Source: Trichostrongylus colubriformis (Eukaryota; Nematoda; Chromadorea; Rhabditida; Trichostrongylidae). From it: a stretch of DNA of 64,000 bases. A model generated the notes under the pieces. The model was not told the origin of the DNA. It saw nothing but the letters and a program-made list of their open reading frames with translations, and did not search any database. The translations under genes were made by a program, and so were the position numbers. Of the stretch, positions 21,205 to 32,949 are shown in pieces (the stretch's first letter is position 1; every line of letters begins with the position of its first letter). The DNA lies in assembly GCA_963978905.1 (NCBI GenBank), contig OZ022261.1, forward strand, positions 12,993,475-13,057,474. Direction: 5' to 3'.

Positions 21205-21400
21205 TATTAGTTTCTGGTTTGAACTCATAGTTTTCCCATTTCCTCTTTACACTGTGGACCCTCAGCCTAAGAAATACCGTTGATCACTGCCTACCGCAAC
21301 GAGTACGACCCTCCCCCCACCCAGCAGACCAAATACGACCCCCTGTTAAGGATTACTCTACGGAGTCTTGACCCTGCTCACGAGTTTCATATGGGCAGTG
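21205..21400. repeat. Dispersed repeat, related to 47395-47590
   Basis: Shares CCTAAGAAATACCGTTGATC and ACTGCCTACCGCAACGA with CCTAAGAAATTCCGCTGATC and ACTGCCTGCTTCAACGA in intron 1 of the importin gene. Non-coding. Confidence 0.65.
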
Positions 21401-21570
21401 TGGGTTGCGCGGCAGCCCTCCATGGCAAACCCATCCTCGTATCGATATTGGTGGACTGATGGACTGACTGCGAACAAGTGGGCATATTCAGCCTTTTTAG
21501 CCTGTGGATACAAATATGAGATTCAAAATAGCTACTAGTCGGGTATTATGATTTACGGTGTGAGATGTTC
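21370..21570. repeat. R1 repeat copy
   Basis: Contains CACGAGTTTCATATGGGCAG and the downstream GTGGATACAAATATGAG block of the family. Confidence 0.75.
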
Positions 21571-21620
21571 CTTGAGTAAAAAGTAGATTAGATATGATTT
21601 TATTAGTGAATTAGCTGTTA

Positions 21621-21760
21621 GGCCGCGGTCATACTTTGCGGTGGCTGCGTATATCTGCGTCTCCGCCTAAGCCACCCTGCCTCGTTCCTGTATCATCTCT
21701 TCACCTCCCCCGTGTCACACTCCCTCGCTGCCTTTACGCAACCACGCCCTATGTTTTTCT
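21621..21760. mobile_element. PIF/Harbinger-like MITE, left end only
   Basis: TTA at 21618-21620 is followed by GGCCGCGGTCATACTTTGCG, the conserved family terminus. Interior CTGCGTCTCCGCCTAAGCC resembles other copies. I find no right end, so this copy is truncated. The right limit given is approximate. Confidence 0.7.
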
Positions 21761-21883
21761 TTTGGCCAACAAAATTTTCGCATGAATCGAGTAACAAAAA
21801 ATTATTGAAAAATAAAAAAAACGAGTCGCTCATCGGAATACTCGAATAAGTACCTTGGGATTCCATTCGATACTTCATCCGCT

Positions 21884-22044
21884 GGGTGTATGTCGTTTGG
21901 CGCGGCCCTTGCAGCTAATTTGCCAATGGGGCGCATGGGCCGTCTGGACTCTCCCAGATTTACCTAAGCGTTTTCAGGGGAGGAGCATTGACAGTGCCCA
22001 TTGGCAAATTAGCTCCAAGGGGCCGCGCCAAACGACCGTCTCCC
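21884..22044. mobile_element. 161-bp MITE, copy 2 (9-bp target duplication)
   Basis: Same length and ends as 17784-17944 with about 95% identity by eye. TCATCCGCT is repeated exactly on both sides (21875-21883 and 22045-22053). Confidence 0.93.
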
Positions 22045-22149
22045 TCATCCGCTGCCATGTGCAAGTAATGGCGCCAGGTGTCAATGCGTCACCTTTATGC
22101 AGTGTTCGATTGTCCCAGTTTACTTCGCTTATTTCCATATAACGAGCTG

Positions 22150-22380
22150 TCGTAACGTTGATTGTAGCGTAAATGATGATGAATGTTGTTTCAAGAGGAA
22201 TGTAACGTCAACGCTGATGGGTTGGCGCTGCCAAAGGTATTGTGATCACTGGAACTCAATTACTTTTCTGCTAGCATTTTTCCCATTTACCTCCCATACT
22301 GGCACCTCCGTTCTACTAGAATATTTCAAAATCTGAATCTTGCCTTACTGTCCGTGAACTGTTCTGCTGCTCGTTGAACT
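22150..22380. repeat. Dispersed repeat, copy 2
   Basis: Diverged direct copy of 20890-21080. Non-coding. Confidence 0.6.
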
Positions 22381-22670
22381 CCAAGCCACACGTACTCTGC
22401 CAAAGACTTCAGTCAGTGAGGGCAGATTCAGACGATTAGAGTCACGGAGGGAGCGACGTAGACGCAGGGCTTGTAAACATGTTGCCATTGGCACACTCAC
22501 TGCGGTCGCCATAACCGAGCATCCCATCATTTCGGAGGCTAACCGGTTTTCAGACTTCCTTCGTTTTTAAACTTCTATTTAAGACTCTTACCCGCTCTGT
22601 ATACCATCTTGATTCTCGAGACCTCCCATTTCGTGCGCGGGAATTTCGAATTTGTTGATAATGTATGATT
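22381..22670. other. Upstream region of the DHHC-family gene
   Basis: No upstream exon seen. This stretch would hold the promoter or outron, but I recognise no specific element. Confidence 0.4.
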
Positions 22671-22675
22671 TCAGT
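22662..22675 (+). promoter_or_regulatory. Probable trans-splice acceptor
   Basis: TATGATTTCAG lies directly before T-ATG, leaving a 1-base leader before the start codon at 22676. This is the usual layout for spliced-leader addition in nematodes. The leader itself is not seen, so this is inferred. Confidence 0.65.
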
Positions 22676-25600
22676 ATGGATCCCGACGAATTTAATGATA
22701 TACAGTCACGGCTATACAAATTGATTCCAAAGCAAACGCAGGATGTTGTGAGTTTTATTGTCATCTATCAGTGACAATTATTATGATTTCATGCTCGTTG
22801 AAACTTATTGTTTTTCTGCTGCGTATACGATTTTCAAAGATGTATAGAGAGAAAAGAAACCTTGGCCCAATGCTGATAACCAGATTGTTGAAGGAATCTA
22901 AGGGTCAATTAAGTGGTGGTGGGGGGGGGGGGGGGAGACGCAAAAGTTTTACCGACGTGGAAGCTCCATTCTCTCCCTAGGCTTGGGCTAAAGCAGATAA
23001 AACAGAGCTTTTATGCAGGAGAAGGGGATATGAATTTTAGCCTAAGCCTGGGGAGAGGAGGTGCCTCGACGTCAATGAAAAGTTGCGTCTCCCCACCCTC
23101 CCCCCCCCCCCTCTTCAATTGACCCGAATCTAAGTTGTATAGGACTCTTGTGAACAGGCACAGGTGTGGTGGTGCCATGACGAAGCTTTTTCTGTTATTC
23201 AAGATTGACTTACCTGACTAAAAATCACTTTATCTCTGCTCGCGCTCCTCACCTTCAGCGGCTTGTTTTGGTATTTGAGTGCGTGCTATACCGTTGAAGT
23301 GGTCGTGGTTGAGACGCCCGTTATTTCAAAATCCCTTCCAGGAAAAAAGGGTCGCGAGATGCTACGCCCACAATGCGCTGATAGTTTATCAAAAATCTTC
23401 GAAAATCGATGTAATCTAAATCAATGCCTTAGCTGGTCAAAATGCAGTTTGGAAGTTGTGTGAATAGAACGAAGGCACACGAGTTTTTCATCCAAGTCGC
23501 AGTTCTTTCCTTTTCGAGGCGAGAAACCAGCCTTCTTTGGCGAAAGTAATATGGCGGAAAATCTAAGAAGGTCGAGCGACTTTACAATTAGTGTTTGGAG
23601 TGAGCTTGCTTACTACGTATTCGGCTTTTTATTCTGTCTTCCTGTGTTAATTCATCATTCGTGAGAAGAGGGAAAGGTTCTGCTCATGTGGGACACTTGT
23701 ACTATTACAACCAAGCTGTGATCGAAATCGGCCCACAATTTCTTAGATGTATTCCATTTGGAGGCGGATGGCGGAGGGATCGAAGACAGTGATAGGGGTA
23801 ATGTGAGTAACGAGAACTCCTTACGTGAGTCTCCAAAATTAGCGAATTTTCCGATGAAGAGAAGCGCCTGTGGCCTTCATAACAGCCTCTTTTCCACCAC
23901 CCGACATTTATCCCAACATGGCCCGCCCCTTTCGTTACCAAAGCCCGCCTCCTTTCGAAGAACCACTGAGGGTCGTCCTCGATGGCATCGCCTCGATAGC
24001 GGATACCAAATAAGACGTCAGGTGTAGGTGCACAAATGGCAGGTAATGCTGTCAGAGAATTACATAAGAGCTCCTAGGGTCCGAGGAATGTACGGAGTCC
24101 ACCGTGGATCGCCATGCAGAGAGCATCCAAAGGGGGAGAGGTTTCGATACCTCGAATCTACAAAGGACACGGTGGACCAGGTCTGAAGTTCAAATAAACG
24201 CGGTATCAGTGAAATGGAGATCTATCGTAATCCTTTGCGTCAACGGTGCTTCAGTAAGCTGTACTCTGCTGAAATGGTATTGATGTGAAGTCCTGCTGCT
24301 GGACAGGTTTTGCGGATCAGGAACGAGGAGGTCAGAGTGCTTGTGCAAACAGCTCCTGCGCAGCGAACTTGAGGAAGCAGCGACAGCGGTAGTATGGATA
24401 TTGTAGTGGGTGTCTTAAACTCACAAGTGATTAGGGTTTTTAGGGTTTTTTTTGAGGCTCTAGAAATTTTCACCCATAACCAAGAAGGTTTTCAAACGCC
24501 TCACCGCTGAGCTAATCTCTGTAATGCTATTACATTTCGTTTTTTGCAGGTTGCCACAGGGATTTTTCTCGTCGTATTACCTATAGGGTTTCTCATCAAT
24601 ATTTTCTGCATAATGCCGCTGTGGTATCCGGCATTCGGTGAAGGTGCGTCGTGGCTATTTTCTTCTTTGTTTTATGAGCATTTTGGTTTACAAGTTCCGG
24701 ATCACTTTCGTCGCGTTTCGTTCACTACTTTTTGTTATTTCACTTTTATATTTAATCAGCGTAATACGCACCACAACTATCCCTGACATATCACCAACGT
24801 CCACGGATATTGTTCGTTTCCCCTCTTAAACTTCGCAGACTTCCTGGTCGTCCTAGCTTATCATTTGTATCATGAGAAAGGCGCTAGAGAGCAAAATGGA
24901 TGATTATCTATGAACCCGGGGGTAGATCCTTAATGGCTGATGGATGAATATCCACTGAAAGTGCTCATCTCTACTTAATTCACTTCGAAAAAGTGGTTGG
25001 ACATTACCGCCGTGGAAAGTGGTATCTGACTTGCTTCCTTTTCTGCTGAATGGCTACACGAGGATGCTGTTTGCAGTGGAACTCCTCCTGGACATTAGCA
25101 TTATTAGCATTAGAAAATAGAAGCTACCAGTGTTCACATATCACCCTGTTTCGTCAACAGCTCAAAACACCTTATTTCGATGGGCGGTACGTTGGCTGTC
25201 GGGATTCTCGCATCTTTTGAAGGCAGTGGTTGGGGTAATTTAGTTGCATCATTCATTCCAATCTTTGATATGACCGGTGGACGTTTTCACCACGAAAGCT
25301 GACACTCAAGCGCCATGCATTTCGATCTACGGCTTTAATACGACACTATGAGTATTATCTTTATGCCTCAGTCATTCTTCGGCAGGGTGAATTCTAGCAG
25401 GGGGGCCGTGATAGAAAAGGCGATTGCAGCTTAAAAGGCCGCCTCCGCACTAGGGGCGGTTTTTTTTGAGGGATTCCGCCACAGATAGACTTCCTAGATT
25501 TCTATTTTCAAAGTAAATGACATCTTTTAGGGATTCCTTATTACCCACATTACTCCTATCATTGTCTTAAGCATGGTCTCCACCACCCATGGACCTGGAA

Positions 25601-28600
25601 AATACACCAGAAGGGGTAACTCCGGTCAGTCGTGGATAAGAAAAGTGCGAACTTTAGCTCCCCTTTCAACCACCCCCCCCCCCCCCCCCCATTCTGCGTC
25701 ACTTGCCGCTTGAGGGCAACGACAAGGGGCTATGCCAGCCGGCAGCGAACGTTGCCCCCTTTGCAGCAATTCAACCAGCGAAGCGGTGCAGTTCGAATGA
25801 AGCTCGATGAGTTAGCGTTAGAGATCTCAAAGGCGTGTCTCCTCCTACAGATCACCTTTATCTTTATAATAACTGGCCTTTTTATTCACAGAGAACATGG
25901 TTCCCAACTATATGCTTCTTTTCATTGTCCCCCTCCCCTCCCCCCTTCGGTGCTTTAAGCATATAACGCACCTTCTCCTCACTGTCGGTGGCCGTATGGG
26001 ATAGCTACGCTAAGGTCCGATGAAAGGTCGAGGAGAACAGGGCGACATCAGATCGTGGGTTGAGCAGTTGCGTGCTTATCGCATGTAGAAAAATTCTATT
26101 AAAAATGTGCCAATGTTGTCATCCTGTAGCACCCAGGGTGCTCTGTCATACGCTATTGCATTGCCGAAGATTCTTAAGAGCACGACGTCGGGCATCGGTA
26201 GTGAATGCCTTGACATTTTGTCGCATGAATGTTGCGAGCGCCGCGTATCACTTGGCCCATGGAAAATTCCAAGCGCTGGCCTTGAAAAATTAGGGCTTTA
26301 TGAACCTCTAGCAGATGAGCTCATAAGCTCATCGGATGGGAAATGTGAGAAACACTCATCACACAATTGGCAAAACATCTTATGTTCCAGTGATTTTTAC
26401 AGCAATAAATGTAGAGTGGTCCGGAACTGGTGAACCATCCTAATATTTATCGTCGTTTTCGTGTAAGTAATATGTAGTGTTTTGATTTAGCATGGGTCAT
26501 TCGAGTGTGTTGTTTCCTTGTTCTGGCATTCAATGTATATACGAATTGGTATAAAATGGTGACCGTTGGTCCAAGTGGATTGAATCCCGCATTACCTAAT
26601 GTTTACAAAGCAGGCTTCAGGTAAGTGTTTCATGTTCCAGAAACTTCTGTATACGAATATGCGAATTTAGATGAAATGTTTATAGGTACTGTCACTCTTG
26701 CCATACGAATGCTCCACCTCGTGCTTATCATTGTCCTGGTAAGCAGCGAGCTTATTTCTGTCTTTTTTCTTCTACTTTTTCTTTGCTCTAGCTGCGGTGT
26801 AATCACAAGATACGCTAGTAATAAATATAGTAAATAAGTTACCTGTTTTATGTCGAAATATGTACCTTACGTAGTTTCTGCTCACCTTGCTTGGTTTCTC
26901 GACAAACAACGATCATTTGTGTTTCGTGTGCATCAAGCCCAAAGTTTTAATGTGGAGCGGTGCTCAGTGGTGCTAATCACACAAGGGGCTGACGACTTGC
27001 ATCTGAGATACTAGGTCTAGTAAATAGGTTGTAGATGTTGTCCCTGGCTTCTTAATATTTCTACGGCCGTGGTAGATAAGTCTGAAGGGTCTCACTGTAC
27101 CGACACTATTCTGAGAAGAGAAAATTGAAAACCGTGTGAGAAGAACTGACACGGGAAAATTTCTCTCTACTTCTGTACGTCCCCGTTGCTTCGGTAGGAG
27201 AGTCAGCGGCGATGTTGCTAGCAGGACAGTAATATACGTGCGTGCGAGTGTATTGAACTTATTTCTGTATTACGGTGTCCATGACTGTAACCTTTTGTTT
27301 TCCAGTGTGCGACAAGTGCTGCTTGCGTCGTGATCATCACAGCTCGTTTGGTGCAGTCTGCGTGGGCCACTTCAATCAGAGGTAAGTATTACTTTCAGCA
27401 ATGATTCGTGCCGTTTTTTATTCTGTATTTTGCATTATTCTTGCCTTTCAATAAGATGTATGCATTCGTAGACCTTTTTCTGCACTACAAAAGGGAGACT
27501 TTTCGAACTTTTTCATTGTTTAATGTTCATGAGGCCTGGAAATATAGTAATCAGAAGGCAAAATTCCACACTTTCGGAGTCCCCTCTTCTTCGCCCCACA
27601 TCGAGATTCAAAAGTATGTACATGTATGTGTCCAATAGCGCTTTTTTAGCACTACAAAACTTTGCTATTTGTTTTTTGAATCATATGCTTTTGAGTCTTT
27701 TCGTGCATGAATATATGGTCTTCAAGAGGCAAAAATCTGCACTTTCAGCACCTGATCTTCTACAGTTTTAATGAAGGTATTTTTAAACGGTTTAATTAGA
27801 GTGAATACCTCCATATAACATAAACTGTCGAGGAGAAGGCCACTCCCTGGGCTTCCATGTAAAAAAGTGCTGTTTTTTTTTCTTGATTACTATTACTCAA
27901 GCTTCAGAAATACTAAAGAATTGATTCAAAAGGCAAGTAATGACATTTTGTGTAAAGTCGAGTGAAACACTGTGAAACTCAGAGAATCAAAGTGGAACGA
28001 ACTTTTTGCATTATTCTCAATATTTCGGAGTGCACTTGCTTTCAGAATAGTCAAGCCACACTGGGTGACTATTTGTTATTTACTTTCCATGTGAACACTA
28101 AGAATCTCTTTATCGAGGTCGTTTAGTTATGCTGTCTCACCGAGTTCAGCAGTGCCAGAAATTGTAAACTTTGGTCTATTGATAGCAGTATCAATTTTTC
28201 TCAACTGACAACCTTTTTGCTCTGCTAGCATGGCCTCCAATGATTGTGTATCACTTGGCTTTTTTGTGTGCTGTGTGCAGAAAGAATGATGAGATTTATC
28301 TCACAGACTTGGTGGAGTGGTAGTAAACGTAGCAGCGATGAGAACAGCGGTTGCTTTAATCCGTGATACAGAGGGACCTGATTGGGGGAAGGTCAAGACT
28401 GTCATGCTGGAATATGGGTTCGAAATATGTGTTGAGTACTGAATTAATGTCTCATTATCCGTCATTCTCGATCGTACCACTGCGGGTATTGAATCAGTTT
28501 TGGGTATGATCTCTGTTCCCATGATGTGAGAACGACATAGACAATTCCGGCTGCATGCGTATTGTATTTTGGCTCATAAGACCCACTTCTTGTCTTCTGC

Positions 28601-30169
28601 AATTAGTTTGCTGTGTTTGTGTGTACAGCAGTGGTTTTGAAAAGTTGCCCGCTGTCGTAACCTAGTATTCGCCAATGAAAGCAGGAGGGGTTTATCGCAC
28701 ACTGTCCCAACGTAGTTCTTCTGTCATTCTGCTACTGTTCCTCCTCATCTTTTCTAGGTTTGGGGAGCCTTCATGTGGATAAATGTCCAGGTTTCGTATT
28801 GCTGAGCACCAGTTTTATCTTTCCACTTCCTGACCATAATTTCCATCATTACAGCTGTGGTTGTGTGCAGCGACCAGTGAAGATAACAATAATGTAGTGT
28901 TCACGTTGAATAAGTCGAATAATATAGATATTGCTGAGAAACGAGAGTATAGCTGAGGGGGAAGCGTTACATGCTCATGCCTAGCCATTGATTTCTCTCA
29001 GCGTCATGTACGCGAACACTATCTCTCGTCGTTATTGTAGCACATCGCCAAGTATGGCCGCGTTCATAGTCTGCGGCACCGACGGGAACGTGTGGCTGCG
29101 TGTCCCTGCGTCTCTGCACCTCCCCGTGCCACTCGGCCTCGTTGCCTGTGAACACAGCCACGCCGTGCCGGCGCAAAGTATGAACGCGGCCTATGATGCT
29201 GTCGTCAGCCGTATTAGATATTTTGGGGTTTTTCATGCGACCTTCATCAGAAGTTTTTTTTTTCTCGACAGGTATTCGATTCACTAGAAGGTTGCGGTGG
29301 TCTTCTGAAATCGCAGTGCTGCGGATTTTGATGCTGCTGATTTCAGGTATTTTGTTGCGGCTGTGGTTAATCTTCTCGTGCTCTGTATTCCGCTCTTTAG
29401 GTGAGAATCGTAATAATTATAAAGGAACCGTAGTAAGGCTCTGTATTTCCATTCTGTTTCCAGCTATACATGGGATTATACGTGGAGTCGCATGGATGGC
29501 GGTTTTTCTTTATCTCGTTCATGGCATATTTTCCTTCCACACATCGCTCTCATGGCTAGGTGAGTCTTCATCAGTGGGATTTTCGTCAAATATGATAGAC
29601 GACGCTGGGCAGAAATAGAGGCGTGATCCGTACAAATTGGTCGCCTCGATATAATTAAGTTTTCATTTTTATCGTTTTTATTACTGTTTCGCAAGTGTTA
29701 TTACTAGCTAAGTCTCAAGTTATTGTTGGCATTAACAGTATCTATTCGAAATAAATGAAGTGTAAATAGTTGTTCGCTTTTGCCCTTCACTTATTCAGCT
29801 GTTTCAGGATGATATCACTGTATCAGTTCTGCTGTATTGTGTTCTGTGCCTCAACATTTACGGTACTTTTATTTGTGACGTATCTTACCTGTGCGCAAAT
29901 CTTCTGTATTTGGAACGGACAAACGCGAATGGAGTACTTGTTGGTGAGTGTAGCGTTTAGCGTCGATTCGGTTTTGTTCCAAGTACAAACGGTTTCTTTA
30001 GGATATCCATGCGTATCAACTCGGTCTTATGGACAACATTCGTCAATGCCTTGGTACCCGATGGCCGCTTGTTTTCATTTCGCCATTCATTCCAAGTCAT
30101 TTGCCATCAGATGGTATGTCATTTGTGACGCGAGACATCAAAGGATTCAGCGATCCGAAGAATTTGTAA
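22676..30169 (+). CDS. DHHC-family (ZDHHC24-like) membrane protein with DHHS instead of DHHC
   Basis: Exons: 22676-22747, 24550-24643, 26491-26620, 26686-26738, 27306-27381, 29347-29400, 29464-29559, 29808-29943, 30002-30169. All junctions are GT/AG and phase-consistent, giving 292 residues. DHHC proteins are S-acyltransferases of the secretory-pathway membranes that first acylate their own DHHC cysteine. The layout is the usual four-TM one: TM1 about 25-46, TM2 about 57-75, cysteine-rich domain 100-142, TM3 about 143-159, TM4 about 196-226. The cysteine-rich domain has the family spacing: C101, C104, PPRAYHC (C115), C118, C121, then C135 and NQRYF. Positions 126-129 read D-H-H-S, codon AGC at 27341-27343. 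The C-terminus (DNIRQCLGTRWPLVFISPF, then SDGMSF) matches ZDHHC24. The gene is otherwise undamaged. Without the cysteine the standard mechanism is lost, so it is either a pseudoenzyme or a one-base sequence variant. Introns 1 and 5 carry MITEs. Confidence 0.94.
22902..23125. mobile_element. hAT-like MITE with G/C-run arms, in intron 1 of the DHHC-family gene
   Basis: 224 bp. Starts GGGTCAATTAAG and ends CTTCAATTGACCC. GAATCTAA flanks it on both sides (exact 8-bp duplication), the hAT signature. Near each end, inside the arms, is a long run: 15 G (22921-22935) and 12 C (23100-23111). It shares GACGCAA and CCTAGGCTTGGGCTAAA blocks with 44112-44290. Confidence 0.92.
25430..25600. repeat. Dispersed repeat in intron 2, related to about 63285-63420
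   Basis: Shares GGATTCCGCCACAGATAGAC and the following TTAGGGATTCC...ATTACCCACATTAC order with the copy in the last intron of the importin gene (ATTTCGCCACAAATAGCC, GGGGATTTCTCCATTACC). Non-coding. Confidence 0.65.
25673..25690. repeat. Run of 18 C
   Basis: Uninterrupted homopolymer in intron 2 of the DHHC-family gene. Confidence 0.97.
27480..27760. repeat. Diverged tandem duplication in intron 5
   Basis: GCACTACAAAA...GGCAAAATTCCACACTTTC (about 27482-27577) recurs as GCACTACAAAA...GGCAAAAATCTGCACTTTC (about 27650-27748). It is weakly conserved and non-coding. Confidence 0.5.
29056..29191. mobile_element. PIF/Harbinger-like MITE in intron 5 of the DHHC-family gene
   Basis: 136 bp. GGCCGCGTTCATAGTCTGCG at the left, CGCAAAGTATGAACGCGGCC at the right, flanked by TAT on both sides (29053-29055 and 29192-29194). 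It ends 155 bases before exon 6. Confidence 0.92.
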
Positions 30170-31249
30170 TTATTCACTGAGACCTTTTGTTTGTTAAGTC
30201 AGATTATCATGGTATAAGTCAGATTGTGTGATCTCTATAAGAGGACGAATCTGTTAGCGGATGCCTGCACAATGACATTTTACATTTGTACATACGTATA
30301 TACCAGAATGAACTTTAGTAGTTTTACGTTAGCTTCAAATGCACTTCAAGATTTTCTCATATCGCAAATGAAGAAGAGTTACATAAGGGAAACTTGCGAA
30401 AAAACGTAAGATAACTTGCAAGAGCATGTCAGTTTTGGACATGCTCTTATGCAATTTATCCCAACATAAAAAATCAATCAAGGCCTTCGCAATTTTTTGA
30501 TTGTACCTTACCAGCCCATCAGAGATCAAGTCGTTTATCCGTAAGTTCGCTGACGACCAATGTTCAGGGACGGCGTTGTGGTTGCTAAGGCATCGAAGAT
30601 CACGCTATTCAAACACAACGAGATTCTGCGTCATCATAATCTTGTGAGGGACTTTGCGGTCCAACTTCTTGACGAAGTTTTGCCCAGAAATACTCTCAGA
30701 AGTGAAGCAGTCATCGCTTACTATGGAACCCAAAATGGACGACCCGTAGTTATTTTACATTGGCGAGTTCAAAGACATTCGAAAAAAACTATCGGGTTAT
30801 CGTGCTCAGTACTTTCATGTATATCGATGCTGAAGGACACAGATAAGGGAAAACATTGAGAGGTATGGAAATAAGGACTTGCTGACCTAACGCTTTAACG
30901 CCATTACATTGTTTAAATGTACGTTTGGATGAAATGTTATTGCCTGGTTATTGCGCAGGATTTAACGATATCACACTGTTCGCACTGTTAAACGTTGCTT
31001 TCAATCTATCGCCACTTTAACGTAGTTCAAAGTTCCTCCACCACATACCGCTGTTCTGCTCATTAGATTGAATGTGAGTGGTGCTCACGGTGGGCGCCAT
31101 CTGATCTACAGTTCATGTGCACCTTTATGACAACCTCGCGCAACTGTAAAGATACACTTGGTGCAATTGCAGAGCAATCCAGAGTCCACGAAAGGGACCG
31201 CAATACCAAAGCCAACATGACAAACCATCTCCAGAAGTTGCGCTTCTTA
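30170..31249. other. No gene seen; downstream of the DHHC-family gene
   Basis: Contains a hairpin at about 30418-30454 (GCAAGAGCATGTC and its complement around a short loop), 250 bases past the stop codon. A + strand frame at 30560-30859 has no recognisable domain and no clear splice partners, so I leave it uncalled. Confidence 0.45.
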
Positions 31250-31317
31250 GGCCGCGCTCATACTTTACGTGTCTGCGGCCACGCCCTGCCGCAGACACGT
31301 AAAGTATGACCGCGGCC
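31250..31317. mobile_element. Minimal PIF/Harbinger-like MITE, almost a pure palindrome
   Basis: 68 bp. GGCCGCGCTCATACTTTACG at the left is mirrored at the right, flanked by TTA on both sides (31247-31249 and 31318-31320). Arms are about 29 bases with a 10-base loop. Confidence 0.94.
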
Positions 31318-32785
31318 TTATACACTTCAACGTAATCCGTGCGGTGTGCAGTGCTAGGACAGAAATCCGCAAGTGTATATGCGTTGCTCATGCCTTGTAA
31401 AATCACATCCATAAGGCTCCGATCGATATCCGGAGATGCGATGCGACGCAAAACACGTCCACAGCCGAATCAGCAGGAAAACAGGATTCACACTTCTAGC
31501 AATTCCGGCCAATCTTTTTACTTCTCTTTAATTCTGCAATAATCAGCACCTTTATCATTTGCAATGGGCAACACATCATCGTTCAAGACGCGGCGATCTT
31601 TCTGTAAGAGCTGAAGATGAGTTGTCATGCCACATGGGCTGCGGTGAGTTCTTTCAGCGTGTAGCTGCGAGTAGGGCGTCTTGACTATTGTGCCTATAAG
31701 GTTTTCTGAGCAACGACCAAGAACCAATCACTTCAAAAAATGGGGTCTAAGAGAAAGCGAAATGTTGCAGTGTGACTCTGCCTTTCAACACGCTTATGTA
31801 TGGTGCTCATGATGCGCACAAATAAAACCAAAAGAATAGGTTGAGGAGAAATAAAAGCCGGTTTTTTGAGAAGCATCCCACTCGCCCGTCATGGGCATTC
31901 CTTGTAAGCGTCTTACCCAAAGAACTGAAATGGAAGCATGTGTCGGTCTCGCAGTCACCCTGTGAGGACGGATATTCGCGGAAACCTGGGTCTGCCAGTG
32001 ATGACGGTTCAATTTCCAGCTCAAAATAAATTAACGAGATTTCATTACCAGCTCTTATTTTCGATCCTTCTGTCTGTTAAAAAATGCGAAAATGGCAGAA
32101 TACTTGACGTAGCTATGCCTATCGTGGCTGGAGGGAAATATGTGTTACCGTATCCAATTCGAAATTTCTACGTATTCCGGTGGTTTCATACCCTGCAATG
32201 TCTGCTGTGATGAGCTCTGATTATAACTTGTGTCAATGATGCCGCCTGACGATTCTTCGTCATTCTCTTCTTTTCTTTTCCTTTTTTCTTCTTTTTTATC
32301 TTCCGTAATAGTTATCGTGAATTTTCAAACTATTTTTGGCCATCACTTGCTGTATTCATCGCTTTGATTGGAAATATCCGATGAATGAAATGAAACGGGA
32401 TTGGGTCACATTATATAATTACGGTGAGTACTTTAAAGCCGCGGTTATACGTTGCGAAACCGATATGTTCAAATGCACATAATCAGTGCAGAGCCTAACA
32501 GTACAAAACAACACGCATTTTGTCCATACCACCATAAGAAAAAGGTGTGGGCCAACCAAGAAAGAGCTACTTCAAGGGAAGCCTTTGTAAATAGGCTTAC
32601 TCGCATGTGATAAATAGGTTGAGTAGCGATAGCAGATGTAACGCTCACTCCCTATCCTACCCCCAGGGCTAACTATCACACTCAAATGTTGCACTATCCA
32701 ATCGCAAATAAAGTGTCCACGATATGCGTGAGGATTATACCAGCGTAGCCAGCTTCGACTCCGCGCTGTAGGGAGACGATCGTTA
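31318..32785. other. No gene seen; isolated MITE terminus
   Basis: Non-coding. AAAGCCGCGGTTATACGTTGCG at about 32437-32458 resembles a single decayed end of the GGCCGCG family. Confidence 0.45.
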
Positions 32786-32937
32786 GGCCGCGGTCATACT
32801 TTGCGCAGCTGCGTTAACTCACGCAGACACTTGCGTGAGTTGACGCCGGTGCCGGCGTCAACTCATGCAAGTGTCTGCGTGAGTGGACGCCGGCACCGGC
32901 GTCAACTAACGCAGCTGCGCAAAGTATGACCGCGGCC
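32786..32937. mobile_element. PIF/Harbinger-like MITE with nested palindromes
   Basis: 152 bp, GGCCGCGGTCATACTTTGCG at both ends as inverted repeats, TTA on each side (32783-32785 and 32938-32940). The interior repeats CTCACGCAGACACTTGCGTG and GACGCCGGTGCCGGCGTC, which are palindromes in their own right. Confidence 0.95.
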
Positions 32938-32949
32938 TTAGGATTCGTG

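Noticed and set aside
26060..26433. Two overlapping + strand frames in intron 2 of the DHHC-family gene
   Set aside because: No recognised protein, no fit to the reading phase of the neighbouring exons, and the gene is complete without them.
30560..30859. 99-residue frame downstream of the DHHC-family gene
   Set aside because: Open but not recognisable, and no paired splice sites or conserved neighbours were found. Could be revisited with RNA data.
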